Counted from the stretch's first letter, positions 23,801 through 33,240 are shown. The stretch: DNA of 33,784 nt from Saccoglossus kowalevskii (GCF_000003605.2 NW_003107099.1:268231-302014), one strand, 5' to 3'. Numbers and translations are program-made. Notes: generated by a model from the letters alone, not told the origin.

Positions 23801-26800
23801 TACGTTGAAATATGTAGCAGGGTTGTCGCAGTCTGGCCTCGAATTGAATAATCCAGCTACGTACCATCTAGAATCGTCCATGTAGCATACCAAAGGTCCA
23901 CCACCGTCTCCCTGTCAATTGTAAATCAGGCACATTCAATTATATAACATAACATATTCGTCTAAATGCAAATGGCCATTACACCCAGAAAAAAAAGTGT
24001 CTGTTACTCGTTTTTTTCCAGATACGTCGGCAGATACAAAAGTATGTCAGGTACGCATGTGGTACAGATGTATGTCAAAGTGGTAGCAAGTTGAAAACTT
24101 ATTTTGACATTTACTCGTCGTTCAGAGTCGATATTCGAGAAAATCACGTAGAACAAATTCAAAACGTGGCCGGAAAGTTCACTGGTGAAGCCATATTATA
24201 CAGAAAACACAATACCATTAAGAAATATCATTATGAATATTAACATTGTTAATTATAATGTCAGAGTTCTAAAATTAAATTAAATTATTAATTTAATAGA
24301 TTCTTGGGATGTTTTATTCCTACAGCAACACAGGCTGAATAATGATATATTATTTTCAAATTCTGATGCGTTGCACAGTAAAATGATATCAGTGGGTGCC
24401 AGGGTCATAGCTCACGTGGTGTACTGAGGGCAGGTCGCACGTGGGTCTAACTGATTAACGATAGTAAGAATAGAGTTATTGGTAATGAAATACCTAACAA
24501 TGACTAATTAAATGTTTATTCACCCACAGCTGGATCTGATATTGGTAAATTCAAGAGCATTCTTGGCATGTTTCCGGTCAATATTGTTGATTTAGATGTG
24601 TCACTAAAATGTGTTTATTTCTTTGAGATGGTGCGCGGATCGAGAACTCGTTTAAAAATAAGTTCATTCGTTGTATTGTAAGACAATTGAGAGTGAACTT
24701 CGTGCAAATTCTTCTGCTGAAAGTCTGCAAAAAATCCGAACTTCTAATGGGGAGACGTATGTAAACATAAACCATCAGCGACTTCAGCGGTTGGTAGATG
24801 TGGGAGATGTGGCAACTATGTAGCTTATGGCGACATAATGAGTTGACGTCACATCCACTATTCCAGCATTCAGTTCTTTTAAAACATGAAAACAGCGCCA
24901 CTCCCGGCAATTGCACCCACAAACTGTCTCGACATCCGTTTTAGGCTAAATCTAAATCTAATTATGCCATGGTTGCTGTGACAACAGTCACGTTTAAACA
25001 ACTAAAATATATATTGCCGGGTTGCTGTATTGAATATCTCACTGTTACAGGCCGATAATTGTTTAAAGCGGGAGAGTCGTCGTCTGCGCGTGCGTCAGAT
25101 GGCCATGAGACTTTGCGTTTTTAGCGCGTGTTGTTAATGTCGCTTGGGACTCAATTCCCGCGCGTGCGCAGGTGACGACCCTCCCGCTTTAAGTGAGAAC
25201 ATGACACGTTATTTCAATTTTTATCATTAGGGAAGTTTTAGATAATTATGAGCGGCCACATGATATTCATAATAATAGTGATAATATTGACAAATTACTG
25301 ACAGTGAACGTTTTACTCGCGGTACGGGGTTAAACGAGAGATTTATATCTTCGAGTTTATTTACAATGTATTGTATGGTTGTCACTTTTGTGACGACCAG
25401 ATTAAGCATCTTTCATATACTGAGAATTTGGCCTTTATTTCTCCTGCTTCGTATGGTTCATTTTTCGTTAATTACAGCAGCAGAGTTAACAATACCAGTC
25501 GAAGAGTTACATTTTTTTTGGACTAGCAGAACAACTTAATTTGTTATCGCATTTTTCTCTTATGAATTTTCTATTTTTTTAGTCTAAAATAAAGTTTAGT
25601 AATAATACTTAAACCATGTAAACAAGCAATCCATCAACTAATTGACTGGTCACTTATATGTTAGCTTTGGGTAGATAGTCGGGAAGTTCGTATAAAGTCA
25701 CTCATCCAGTAACACAACAAAGCAGTTAGATTAGCCACCCTGTTTTAAAATAGTGTTCCACGTTCGTATAAAGAAGTTCACAGTGCAGTCATATTTACTT
25801 GACAAGTGTCGTTGCTTATGCTTGACTCGATGGCACATAGTTCGGAATCTGATATAGTAATATTACAATGTCCGTACTCTGTCGTTTCTGTTATCGCTTC
25901 CTGTAGTACGTCCACCTGTATTGTATCTACATTGGAAAAATTGTAATAAAATGGATTGTAATTAAACATACGGAAATCGAAATGTATATAACTTTATAAT
26001 ACACGAACAGTAAAATAAAACTGCGATCATACATATTTTGACTGCTTCGAAATTGAAAGTGAGATTGAAGTTGGCCAAAGCATGACCTAGCAACAGTTGA
26101 AGAAAATTGTCAAATATCTTTGTTGTATTGTTTTTTTTGGTTTTTGACTAAATGGCCAGTAATCAAACTAACTGCGTATGATCCATTCATAAATTCATAA
26201 CGAACGAGACGTGTCCGATATCACGCGGGCGATGTGTATATATGCACTTGAATTTAATAACTATAATCCTTACCGGTCGCCGACTTCTGAGCCCACCCAA
26301 CACTAACGCACTGCCGACCAATAGGATCAAAGAAATTGGCATCATCCAACGGCGGAAGACACACGGGTCGAACAAACTCTGTGTATTCTATTGGATTATG
26401 TATGTAAAGCAAGGCGATATCCCATGGTGAATCATAGTGGGAATGTGTTGCGATATAATCGACTGGCGAGACATGTTCGTGTATGGACGATTCTGATAGC
26501 GAGACTGTGCCCACGTGAACCTCATACATATCTGCACGTAGATATGTGTCCGCATTGGAAATGCTGTTAGGAATAATATTAACATCAAAGACTTACTACG
26601 AGTCTATCGAAATTCCGTTCTTTGCCACGTCACAACTGTGTCAGAGGCCAATGCATGATTGGTGTGAAGAAACACTAGTTAAAACATTAATTCAGATTAC
26701 AAATTGAAAGCTTTTTTTCCGAATCATTTTTCCTTGCACCGTACACGTTTTCATAGAAATACAAATCACATAGAAACACAAATTGTGTTAAATCACTTCT

Positions 26801-29800
26801 CACACTTCCAAGAGAACAGGACTGTCTCTGATTTGCTCTCCTGTTGAAAAGAAAATCGCAATAACATGCATTGTGATAATCTAATAGGGCAGCCAATCAG
26901 AATACTTGTACGTGATGCAGTCAATTTTAATAGCACAAAATACGCCTTCCCTTCATAATTACTCTTATCGTTTTTATTTCCAACTCAGAGTTGTCAAGTT
27001 GAGAAAGGATTAGGATTCTAAGTTGTCCATTATTAAAAAGGATCTTCCCAGAAAAACTATAGTAACTGTATAAAAAATACTCAGTATTAGAAGTCAGAAA
27101 CTACCGAGCTATTGTCATGAATTTGTTTTTGCGTATCTGTTAACCGACTTAATTAGTTGATTATTAGCTGAATTGCTGTGTTATGTCAGTCATCGTTTAG
27201 GCCTATTTGAAGTTTTGGACGGAACTTGGCTCAGTGATTTGAAACTAATTACGAGATAACCGTCGCTATTCTGACTACTCATTTTGACAGTTGGTATTCA
27301 TAGTTATTAATGTAGTGAACGACTAATCAAAAAATATGACGTATTCAGTACTTAGTGTGATTGGCTTTATGATTGAAGGTTACGCCCTAGAGTCTTTTTT
27401 CTGCTTTGTAATTGGTTAGAGTTTTGAAAATGAATAAAGTTGTTTTAGTTGGTCTTGGGGAGTACAGCAGAACAGACGCAGTCCTGGAGAGACTTGGGGC
27501 GAGCCTTCACACAGTCTAAAAGAGTCTTGGGTCAGCCTTGCGATAGTCTTGGGGATTTTTCCCCAGGGCGCCGTGTCTTATAGAGTGCTCGAAAGACCGA
27601 CTAAGACGGGAGCTGAAACGTATTTCGTTGTGTGTGTCTTATTTGACTGTAAAGCTTAACTGACTTCCCGATCCCGCACCTCAAGGGGACGAGATATAGA
27701 GACGAGACCCCCCTCCCCTGGCAAGTGTGGAGAACCCCCCAGAGAAGAATTTACCCTCTGATACTATTACAATTGTGCCTGTCTCCAGTTAAATATTCGA
27801 TTCCATTGTTAATACACAGTTGTTTTATCTAATCTAGACAAACTTGACATTCTTCCCAAAATTAAATTCAGATATTGTGTCAAACAAAATACACAACTAA
27901 TCATGGCAGAATTAACGACAATATTGCTGGTCATGAACACAGGGGCAACACTTTGGGTATTTTTATCGGTCCGCGGAAAGCCATTGATACCATCAACCAC
28001 ACCATCTTGTTGAACAAATCTGTATACTATGGTTTTCGATGTGCTTTTTTGAAATGAATTCAATCCCATTTAATATTTCGAAAATAATATGTTTATGTAA
28101 ATGTAAGTCTGTCGGATCGCCAACATATTTTATGCGGGATCCCACCGGGTTCTACCTTGGAACCAACTTAATTTGAACGCCTAAAGATAAGGAACTTTGT
28201 AAAGTTACTGATTGATAACATTGACATAAATAATTATATGATTTTTAAAACAACTCAAAGGCAGATTGGATATGTATTGCAGTCTATATATCTTAGTGTA
28301 ATTTAATATAGCTGTCTAACATGGAAAGAGCATACAAGTTCTTACATATGTATTCTAGTTGTTGAAACTTGACTGTCTGTTTCAACAACGCTAGATGGTG
28401 AAAAATGATATACAATTTCTGAGAGGTCCAATTATTCATAGGATGTAACAATACTGTAGCCGATGTGTACAAGTTTCGGTCTAGAAGTATAGCTTATTGA
28501 TGTGGAAATTACTTTTTCTTTGAACTAAATTTAAGATTTAAACCACATGATACATATCTAGTGTATACTTGCATGCACAGGGCAGAAGTGAGTATCCAAT
28601 ATTCGCCGATGATGGCGCCACTACATGTATGGTTACCGCCTCGTCTTACAGACACTTGCCATGGCCAGATTGTAGGCGAATCGATGGGTTCAGCTCCAAT
28701 TACTCTTTCAGAAACCAATGGACGAGTGCCACATTGTACTGGGCCTGTAGTTGAGATAAAAAAAGGAAATGAGATTAATTATTGGAGATCTCATCACACG
28801 ATTAAACACGATTCTCCAAAGCGCAACATGAGAACATACATTGGATCATAAACCATATCCGAAATTTACGACTTGCAGGAAGATGTATAATTGCACTCTA
28901 TTATAGTCTGGCAGTCAATGGCAGGATCTAAATGGCACGAACTAGGACGAGTTTCAGGGTCGAGCCATTATTCCACCTTCAGGGCCCTAACTCCAAATCC
29001 TCAATTTCACATGCAAAGAACTTTGGCGTGATTGTGGCGTATTAATGCTGCCGGCATCGGCCAATGTTGACATGAGTCTATTAGTTTCAGTCAAAGTTTG
29101 GATAGTGTTATTTAAATACCTGTAATTTCACACAAGAACTTTCTTCGCCTGTAGCACTGGGTGAATTTCCACTGGAAGTCTACACCCCCTCGAACTGATC
29201 TGAAAGATATACACAATTACAGCAAAATACAATAAAGTAAAACAATTTATATAAAAGAATCAATTTCTTATTATGCAAACCAGAATGTTGTAACCAGTAT
29301 GCTATCAGATATCGAATAGACAGATTACACGACAGTGAAATAAGGAACTAGCTAATCTCATCAAATATCGTGCATGTGTACCAGGCCGATAAGGCGAGAA
29401 ATTCAATATGTTAATGATTTTTTTTACAGAATTTGCTGGTATCTTTGGTTTTATGAGGTAAATATTCAGGAAGCTCAACGCACATCGTGAATACACAGTC
29501 GTTTTTATCATTATTGTTGGAAATCTTCCCAGTGTGCCAATCGTCTTTGAATCTCGCCTTCGTGCCGTCCGTCCACCGCAGTAAGCCTTCTTTCTTGATG
29601 TCGTTCAGCCCTATCCAGTAGACACCTTCGATTCTGGCGCGTTTCAAAGCTTTCTCGTAGTACTTATTTAGACGTAGGGTTGACGGTTGGCCTAACCTTC
29701 CGCCTTGCATCTCACAATAGGACTGCGCGTCGTACCATGGCAGTTTGTAAGTTACAACCAAAATAATTAAGTCATCTGCGCTGAGAGTCTTTTCCCCTTG

Positions 29801-31057
29801 ACATAATAAAGATGAACGTATTAGTAAACAAATAGGTTATTATTTGCAACGATGTAATATCAGTGGTTAAGGAAACAGTATAGAAGTTTCAAAAAAGTGT
29901 TGGCCCACAATTTTCCGGGCAACACAGGGAAAATACCACATTTCATAATTATATTACTATCTGATCAGTTACCTGCAATGCTTCTTCTCATCCCCATCTA
30001 AAGTAAAAAAAAAAACAAGCAGATGTATTTAATATTTTTAATATAATTAACACACACGCACACACAAATGGAAAATGGTGATAATATCCAGGCATTGTTG
30101 TTTCGACTGTGTTGCAAAACAATGAACGGTGCCGCTTTGTATAGTATTAATGCTGACTGTCGTTTTCATACAGTTGTCAGTACACAATTAATGACAACAT
30201 ATTGATACACGGATTTCAGTAAATTTCTCAGTCATTTAAAATTAAAGTACAGCATCTTTGACACAAAAATTCTGATTAATTCAAATAGAAATAGGTTTAG
30301 TTCAAATAATTGTAACACAGTTTGTCAGATTATTTAAGTGTCTCATCAGTATTGTTTGATAGTTTCTACAGAAATAAAACAATACATACAAGCTATCCCC
30401 GGCCACGTACTTTCCTTAGTTGACATGTTAAAGGGCAGTGGTCGTTGCATCACGCATGTGTGAGATATGGGTTTCATATAAACATAGATAGTGACTTTTG
30501 CGCAGACCTACGATGCAAACTGAAAGTTTACGAGTTACTTTGAAGATTAGAAGGTATCGAAAGAGTCGCCGGCGCTAATTGGTGCACGTTGCGCCCTGGT
30601 TAAAACTCGTACTCGTGATTTTCCTTGGAAAAATGCATTAGATTATGGGAAAATTGGTCATTATCATCACAAATTCTCCATGCACAGTTTACAACAGCAT
30701 ACATCGCGTTACGTAATATAAATACAGCCAGCTTTGTGTACAAGTACGTGTTGTTTGGGCCGTACCTGTTTATCACACAGCTGATGACACTGCCACTAAT
30801 TCCCGGTTGGCTCTTACACATGTACAGTTCTCAGTATCAAAAATGACATTATACAGCACAACAGATGAGTCTGAGTCGATAACAACTTGTTGTACAATCT
30901 TGACCACCCAATGAACATGACAACAGTCGGTTTCTCACAGCCTAACTGTGCTGCTAGTGTAATTACTCACCAGTGTGTCGTTCGAGCTGTTGTTGTTGCC
31001 CACAAACGCACCTAAACTCCCTGCAATGACGATGGTAGCGAGAACTACCGGAATCAT
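20707..31057 (-). CDS. Gene 1: secreted C-type lectin fused to two catalytically dead trypsin-like domains (12-exon model)
   Basis: Twelve exons: 31057-30971, 29997-29973, 29775-29484, 29199-29120, 28744-28573, 26563-26274, 25926-25799, 23911-23761, 22960-22792, 22546-22248, 21618-21473, 20895-20707. They total 2028 nt (675 codons plus stop) and every junction phase agrees. Layout: signal peptide, aa 1 to about 20; short linker; CTLD, about 38-161; SPH1, about 162-408; SPH2, about 409-675. The intron phases inside each trypsin domain are 1-2-1-0, as in the trypsin/kallikrein family. Catalytic positions are Leu217/Asp267/Gly361 in SPH1 and Arg463/Asn517/Val616 in SPH2, so neither domain can hydrolyse peptides. 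Expected to be secreted. A recognition, scaffold or cofactor role is inferred by analogy with known dead S1 proteins such as haptoglobin, azurocidin and insect clip-domain homologues. Least certain are the first two exons and the exact CTLD acceptor. Confidence 0.75.
21473..21618 (-). CDS. Gene 1 exon 11: SPH2 third exon
   Basis: 146 nt from AATCATAG (phase 1) to GTAAGTG (phase 0). It reads SNTLQQADAIIYDT, then EICASYN and VVTGPCE. The block before the active-site exon is GPCE instead of DSCQ, so the Asp189 position is Gly. Phase and position match the third exons of the other domains. Confidence 0.75.
22248..22546 (-). CDS. Gene 1 exon 10: SPH2 second exon, Asp102 replaced by Asn
   Basis: 299 nt from TGTTTAG (phase 2) to GTAAGTA (phase 1). 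The catalytic Asp motif reads KISWNVGLLY, so Asp102 is Asn. SRVCLPNADSDDFF keeps Cys122, and CVITGWGKLNDN is the conserved GWG loop. Together with the exons on either side, this removes all three triad residues from SPH2. Confidence 0.85.
22792..22960 (-). CDS. Gene 1 exon 9: SPH2 first exon, His57 replaced by Arg
   Basis: Phase 1 start after ATCCACAG. It shows DICGRKSV, a complete activation hinge NRIVGGQD, SWPWEVVISV, NCSGVIIDD and WIMTAARC. The last motif places Arg where the catalytic His belongs. The exon ends in phase 2 at GTAAGT after the Cys. Its sequence is clearly related to the other first exons but different at the catalytic position. Confidence 0.85.
23761..23911 (-). CDS. Gene 1 exon 8: SPH1 last exon, Ser195 replaced by Gly
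   Basis: Starts in phase 0 with GDGGGPLVC, where trypsins have GDSGGPLVC, so the nucleophile Ser is Gly while Asp194 and the oxyanion-loop glycine stay. RWYVAGL and VTAANEWINQTI complete the barrel and C-terminal helix. A strong GTGAGT donor at 23760-23755 ends the exon in phase 1, fitting the phase-1 start of SPH2. If the donor is not used, the frame reads on to a stop at 23690, which would give a shorter protein with one trypsin fold. Confidence 0.8.
25063..25192. mobile_element. MITE copy 3, internally deleted, in gene 1 intron
   Basis: 130 bp with nearly perfect ends. The left end is TTAAAGCGGGAGAGTCGTCG, and the right end reverse-complements to TTAAAGCGGGAGGGTCGTCA. Both continue into CTGCGC-type sequence, and TTAA occurs at each end. 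It has the arms of copies 1 and 2 but lacks most of their interior. It sits in the intron between SPH1 exons 3 and 4. Confidence 0.65.
25799..25926 (-). CDS. Gene 1 exon 7: SPH1 third exon
   Basis: 128 nt from AATGTAG (phase 1) to GTAAAT (phase 0). It encodes VDVLQEAITETTEYGHC, then DSELCAIE and SNDTCQ just before the active-site exon. The DTCQ block aligns with the trypsin DSCQ block, so the specificity-pocket Asp189 position appears to keep Asp in this dead domain. The exon has two Asn-X-Ser/Thr sequons (NIT and NDT). Confidence 0.8.
26274..26563 (-). CDS. Gene 1 exon 6: SPH1 second exon, Asp102 retained
   Basis: Runs from CTAACAG (phase 2) to the GTAAGG donor (phase 1), 290 nt. It carries SPWDIALLYI, where Asp102 is kept, and the VRPVCLPP segment with Cys122, which normally pairs with the light-chain cysteine. 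It closes with CVSVGWAQKSAT, the GWG-type loop. Its length matches the second exons of SPH2 and SPH-A (299 and 305 nt). Asp102 alone gives no catalysis, since His57 and Ser195 are lost in the same domain. Confidence 0.85.
27178..27771. other. GC-richer segment in SPH1 intron, possible retroelement remnant
   Basis: Within the long intron between SPH1 exons 1 and 2. Around 27440-27740 it is richer in G and C than its surroundings, with repeated AGTCTTGGG-type blocks, an AATAAAG at about 27431 and a run of C-rich sequence. The outer limits TGTTATG and ATTACA could be the ends of a solo LTR, but no clear target duplication or coding sequence supports this. Confidence 0.2.
28573..28744 (-). CDS. 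Gene 1 exon 5: SPH1 first exon, His57 replaced by Leu
   Basis: Enters in phase 1 after CTACAG. It holds the light-chain cysteine (VQCGTRPL), the activation-type hinge ERVIGAE, the PWQVSV strand, and HTCSGAIIG leading to WILTSALC. The last motif is normally TAAHC, so the catalytic His is Leu. The exon ends in phase 2 right after Cys58, as in trypsins, but the donor is GCAAGT rather than GTAAGT, making this a GC-AG intron. Reading AT|GC and joining to the next exon gives an uninterrupted frame. Confidence 0.8.
29120..29199 (-). CDS. Gene 1 exon 4: C-type lectin domain, C-terminal third
   Basis: This 80-nt exon lies between a TTTCAG acceptor and a GTATTT donor and enters in phase 2. It encodes the end of the fold, including QWKFTQCYRRRKFLCEIT, with the last two conserved cysteines; the usual WND motif is replaced by WKF. 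It leaves in phase 1, which matches the entry phase of the first trypsin exon. It is too short to show as a free-standing ORF and was found by looking for the missing end of the domain. Confidence 0.7.
29484..29775 (-). CDS. Gene 1 exon 3: C-type lectin domain, N-terminal two thirds
   Basis: The translation has CTLD hallmarks in order: WYDAQSYC (first conserved Cys), GGRLGQPS, the core motif YWIGLND, LRWTDG and NDCVF (second conserved Cys). The exon ends in phase 2 at GTGCGT. The acceptor GCGCAG at 29776 matches the acceptor position of the gene 2 lectin exon; a second AG, giving a start at 29796, is also in phase. No EPN or QPD sugar-binding triplet is present in the long loop, where NNNDKNDC is read. 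Canonical mannose- or galactose-type calcium-dependent binding is therefore not predicted. Confidence 0.8.
29973..29997 (-). CDS. Gene 1 exon 2: 25-nt microexon
   Basis: A T-rich tract ending TTTAG precedes 29997, and GTAACT follows 29973, giving a 25-nt exon with good splice signals. It encodes about eight residues (MGMRRSIA) and shifts the phase from 0 to 1, which is exactly what joins the signal exon to the CTLD exon. Support comes only from splice signals and phase. The alternative is that exon 1 joins another, unseen small exon. Confidence 0.4.
30428..30718 (+). mobile_element. MITE copy 4, degraded, in gene 1 first intron
   Basis: Same orientation as copy 1. It begins TTAAAGGGCAGTGGTCGTTG and shares CACGCATGTG, GAGATATGGGT, AAGGTATCGAAAGAGTCGCCGG and ATTATGGGAAAAT with it. 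The right arm is eroded and its end is approximate. It lies in the intron between the signal-peptide exon and the microexon. Confidence 0.55.
30971..31057 (-). CDS. Gene 1 exon 1: signal peptide
   Basis: Twenty-nine codons from ATG at 31057. The start MIPVVLATIVIAGSLGAFVG is a hydrophobic stretch with small residues near a plausible cleavage site, followed by an Asn/Ser-rich tail (NNNSSNDT). It ends in phase 0 at a strong GTGAGT donor (30970-30965). This is the only good signal-peptide exon upstream of the lectin exons, and its phase fits the next exon. No convincing TATA box was seen upstream. Whether a 5' non-coding exon exists cannot be told. Confidence 0.6.
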
Positions 31058-33240
31058 AGCTCACTGCAAGGTCTAAGTTTGCTGGAAATTATCACACGTG
31101 TTGAACTTTCCAGGTGGCCGCGATGAAAAAAAAACAAAAACACGTTTGCATACCACGCGTGCGCAAAGTACATGCGTAATAAGTTGCGTAATTTGCTACA
31201 TGAGAAATATCTGGCCATGCACACGCAGCTCCCCGACAAGAAAACAAACAAAATAAACACGTGTTTTTCTCCCACAAAAAATAGTTTGTTTTTTTAATCT
31301 TATATTCCTGCAAATTCATATTAGCGGTTATGTTAATGATAAAGCCAAATTAACTGTATTTCATCACCTACCCATTGCAGACAGCCAATTGATGGTGTAT
31401 GTGGTGAATTCAATACAAATGTTTCATTTACATTACCAGGCTTCTGACCATCATACAAAAAAAGTTTATAAAAAGTGGGGGGGGGGGTATCGTAAAGTGT
31501 TAAAGTGATAAGCCATCGAATATAGTTTTGTTCTTACGTTCACATTAGTAATCAAACAATTTGTTCGTTCTTTACATTATTAAAAAATAAAAACATATAT
31601 GAATATTAAAATAAAATATAAGAAATGATCTCTAGATTGTAATGAAGTGGATATTCAAACATGGCAAACCAACTGTTGTTATCGTGAAGTGCCGAATAGT
31701 GATAATATTAGCTTCAAAGCAGAAAGCCACATCGGCTTAACAATTTTAAAGTGTATGATATAGTATTGTATGGTACGATGACAACTTTAAAAGATGCCAT
31801 TTGCTTAGATCGTGGTACACACTACACTACCGTGGAAATATTCAGTCATGTTTGTAATATATGAAACTTTGGTAATAAAAACAAACTAATTATGAGCAAT
31901 TTCCTGCGAAATCTAGTGTCCAGATTACACACCATATATAGTCTTGTTTTGTGATTCTTTCTCGGGTAACCTGAACCAGAACTCATACATACTCAAGAAT
32001 GAACAACAATTAGCCATAGTCAACAACTATATTACTCGTTTGCATCTGTCTGATGCTGACATTTGAGAACAAAAACGGACAAGCATGTCAAGGACGGCCG
32101 CGGTGTCGTTGAAACAACAACAAAACACAAAACCCATATTGTACCAAATTTAACGAACTTTTGTATCAAAGATATGGGCGAGGACAATAAAAAAATGAGC
32201 GCCAATTTGTTACATGGAAACACAACAATATTCAAAGAAAACATCTTAATTACTATGTCTTATCCACCACAAACAGCAAGAACATTTGAAACAACTTGAC
32301 GTGTTGTCAGCAGAACATTCAGAATCAGATCCACTACAAAACAACTTAACGTACATCACTAACCTATCAAGTACCAAGTTCCTACCAAGTTGAAATGAAA
32401 TCGGTCTAGGCATGTACGAGAAGCCATTGGCGACGTGTTGGAATTTTGTATTTTGGTGTCTAAATTGTTGAGACAGGAATAGCTATCAGTCGGTCAAATA
32501 TCAACTACGCCATTTGGACAAATGTCGAGAAAACGAGAAACAAATTTACAAGTATAGGCAACTGGTAAAGTCGACCGATCCCACGTCAGACATATGTACC
32601 AAACTTGAAAACAAAAATCGGTATAGGCATGTCCGAGAATTTCCATCATATGGATAAGTCTAGGTAAACATTTATGAGACCGTCAAATATTCATACCACG
32701 TCTGAATGCCACTGTTTTTTGATTTTTGGCTAACATTCGACTTTTCAATTTACCAACAATATTCGTTACAATTTAACGCTGCATCCTCTATAGTGCCATA
32801 GTGGTCGCTCAACGCTCGCCGAACAAGCAATACGTCGTGTACGTCCCTTGAAACAAACGCCTAACGCGACGACATTCAAGCTGAAAATAAAATGAAAGGT
32901 GTGAACCGCCCTCGCTTTTGAACTCGTTGATGTTTATTTGACAACCATTAAATACATTTACTCTTGTCATCCACAGAGAATTTTTTAAAACAAACACTAG
33001 TTTGATATATTTTGTTCATTTTAAAAATGTGCCTACTTTGTATGCTTGAGTGTCATGTAATTGTTCAAAAAATTGCTGTTTTTATTAAAATAATAGACCA
33101 ATTATGCTGCAAGGGATGCTGTTGGCATGTTACCATGGAATTCTGGCTCCATGATTGTACAGAATACACCAATGAACATTCTCGTGCGATTTATGACCAA
33201 CTTTATGAAATAAATTAACAGTGGTCCGACATTGTTTTGT
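31058..33240. other. Upstream flank of gene 1, no gene recognised
   Basis: Should contain the gene 1 promoter. I saw no convincing core promoter, only an E-box-like CACGTG near 31095 and a poly-G run near 31478. Between 32130 and 32660 short phrases such as ACCAAGTTGAAA and ATCGGTCTAGGCATG recur in variant form, suggesting a dispersed repeat. Confidence 0.4.

Noticed and set aside
26066..26097. Possible second stray copy of the 35-bp minisatellite unit
   Set aside because: GAAGTTGGCCA matches, but the rest diverges; the similarity is too short to separate from chance.
2381..28744. Active trypsin-like serine proteases
   Set aside because: The fold motifs are clear, but His57 and Ser195 are substituted or missing in every one of the four domains, so they are annotated as non-catalytic homologues.
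31054..31319. Minus-strand ORFs upstream of the gene 1 start
   Set aside because: Both are low-complexity, Phe/Cys-rich frames over the 5' flank with no signal or homology; the signal-peptide ATG at 31057 is in better context.
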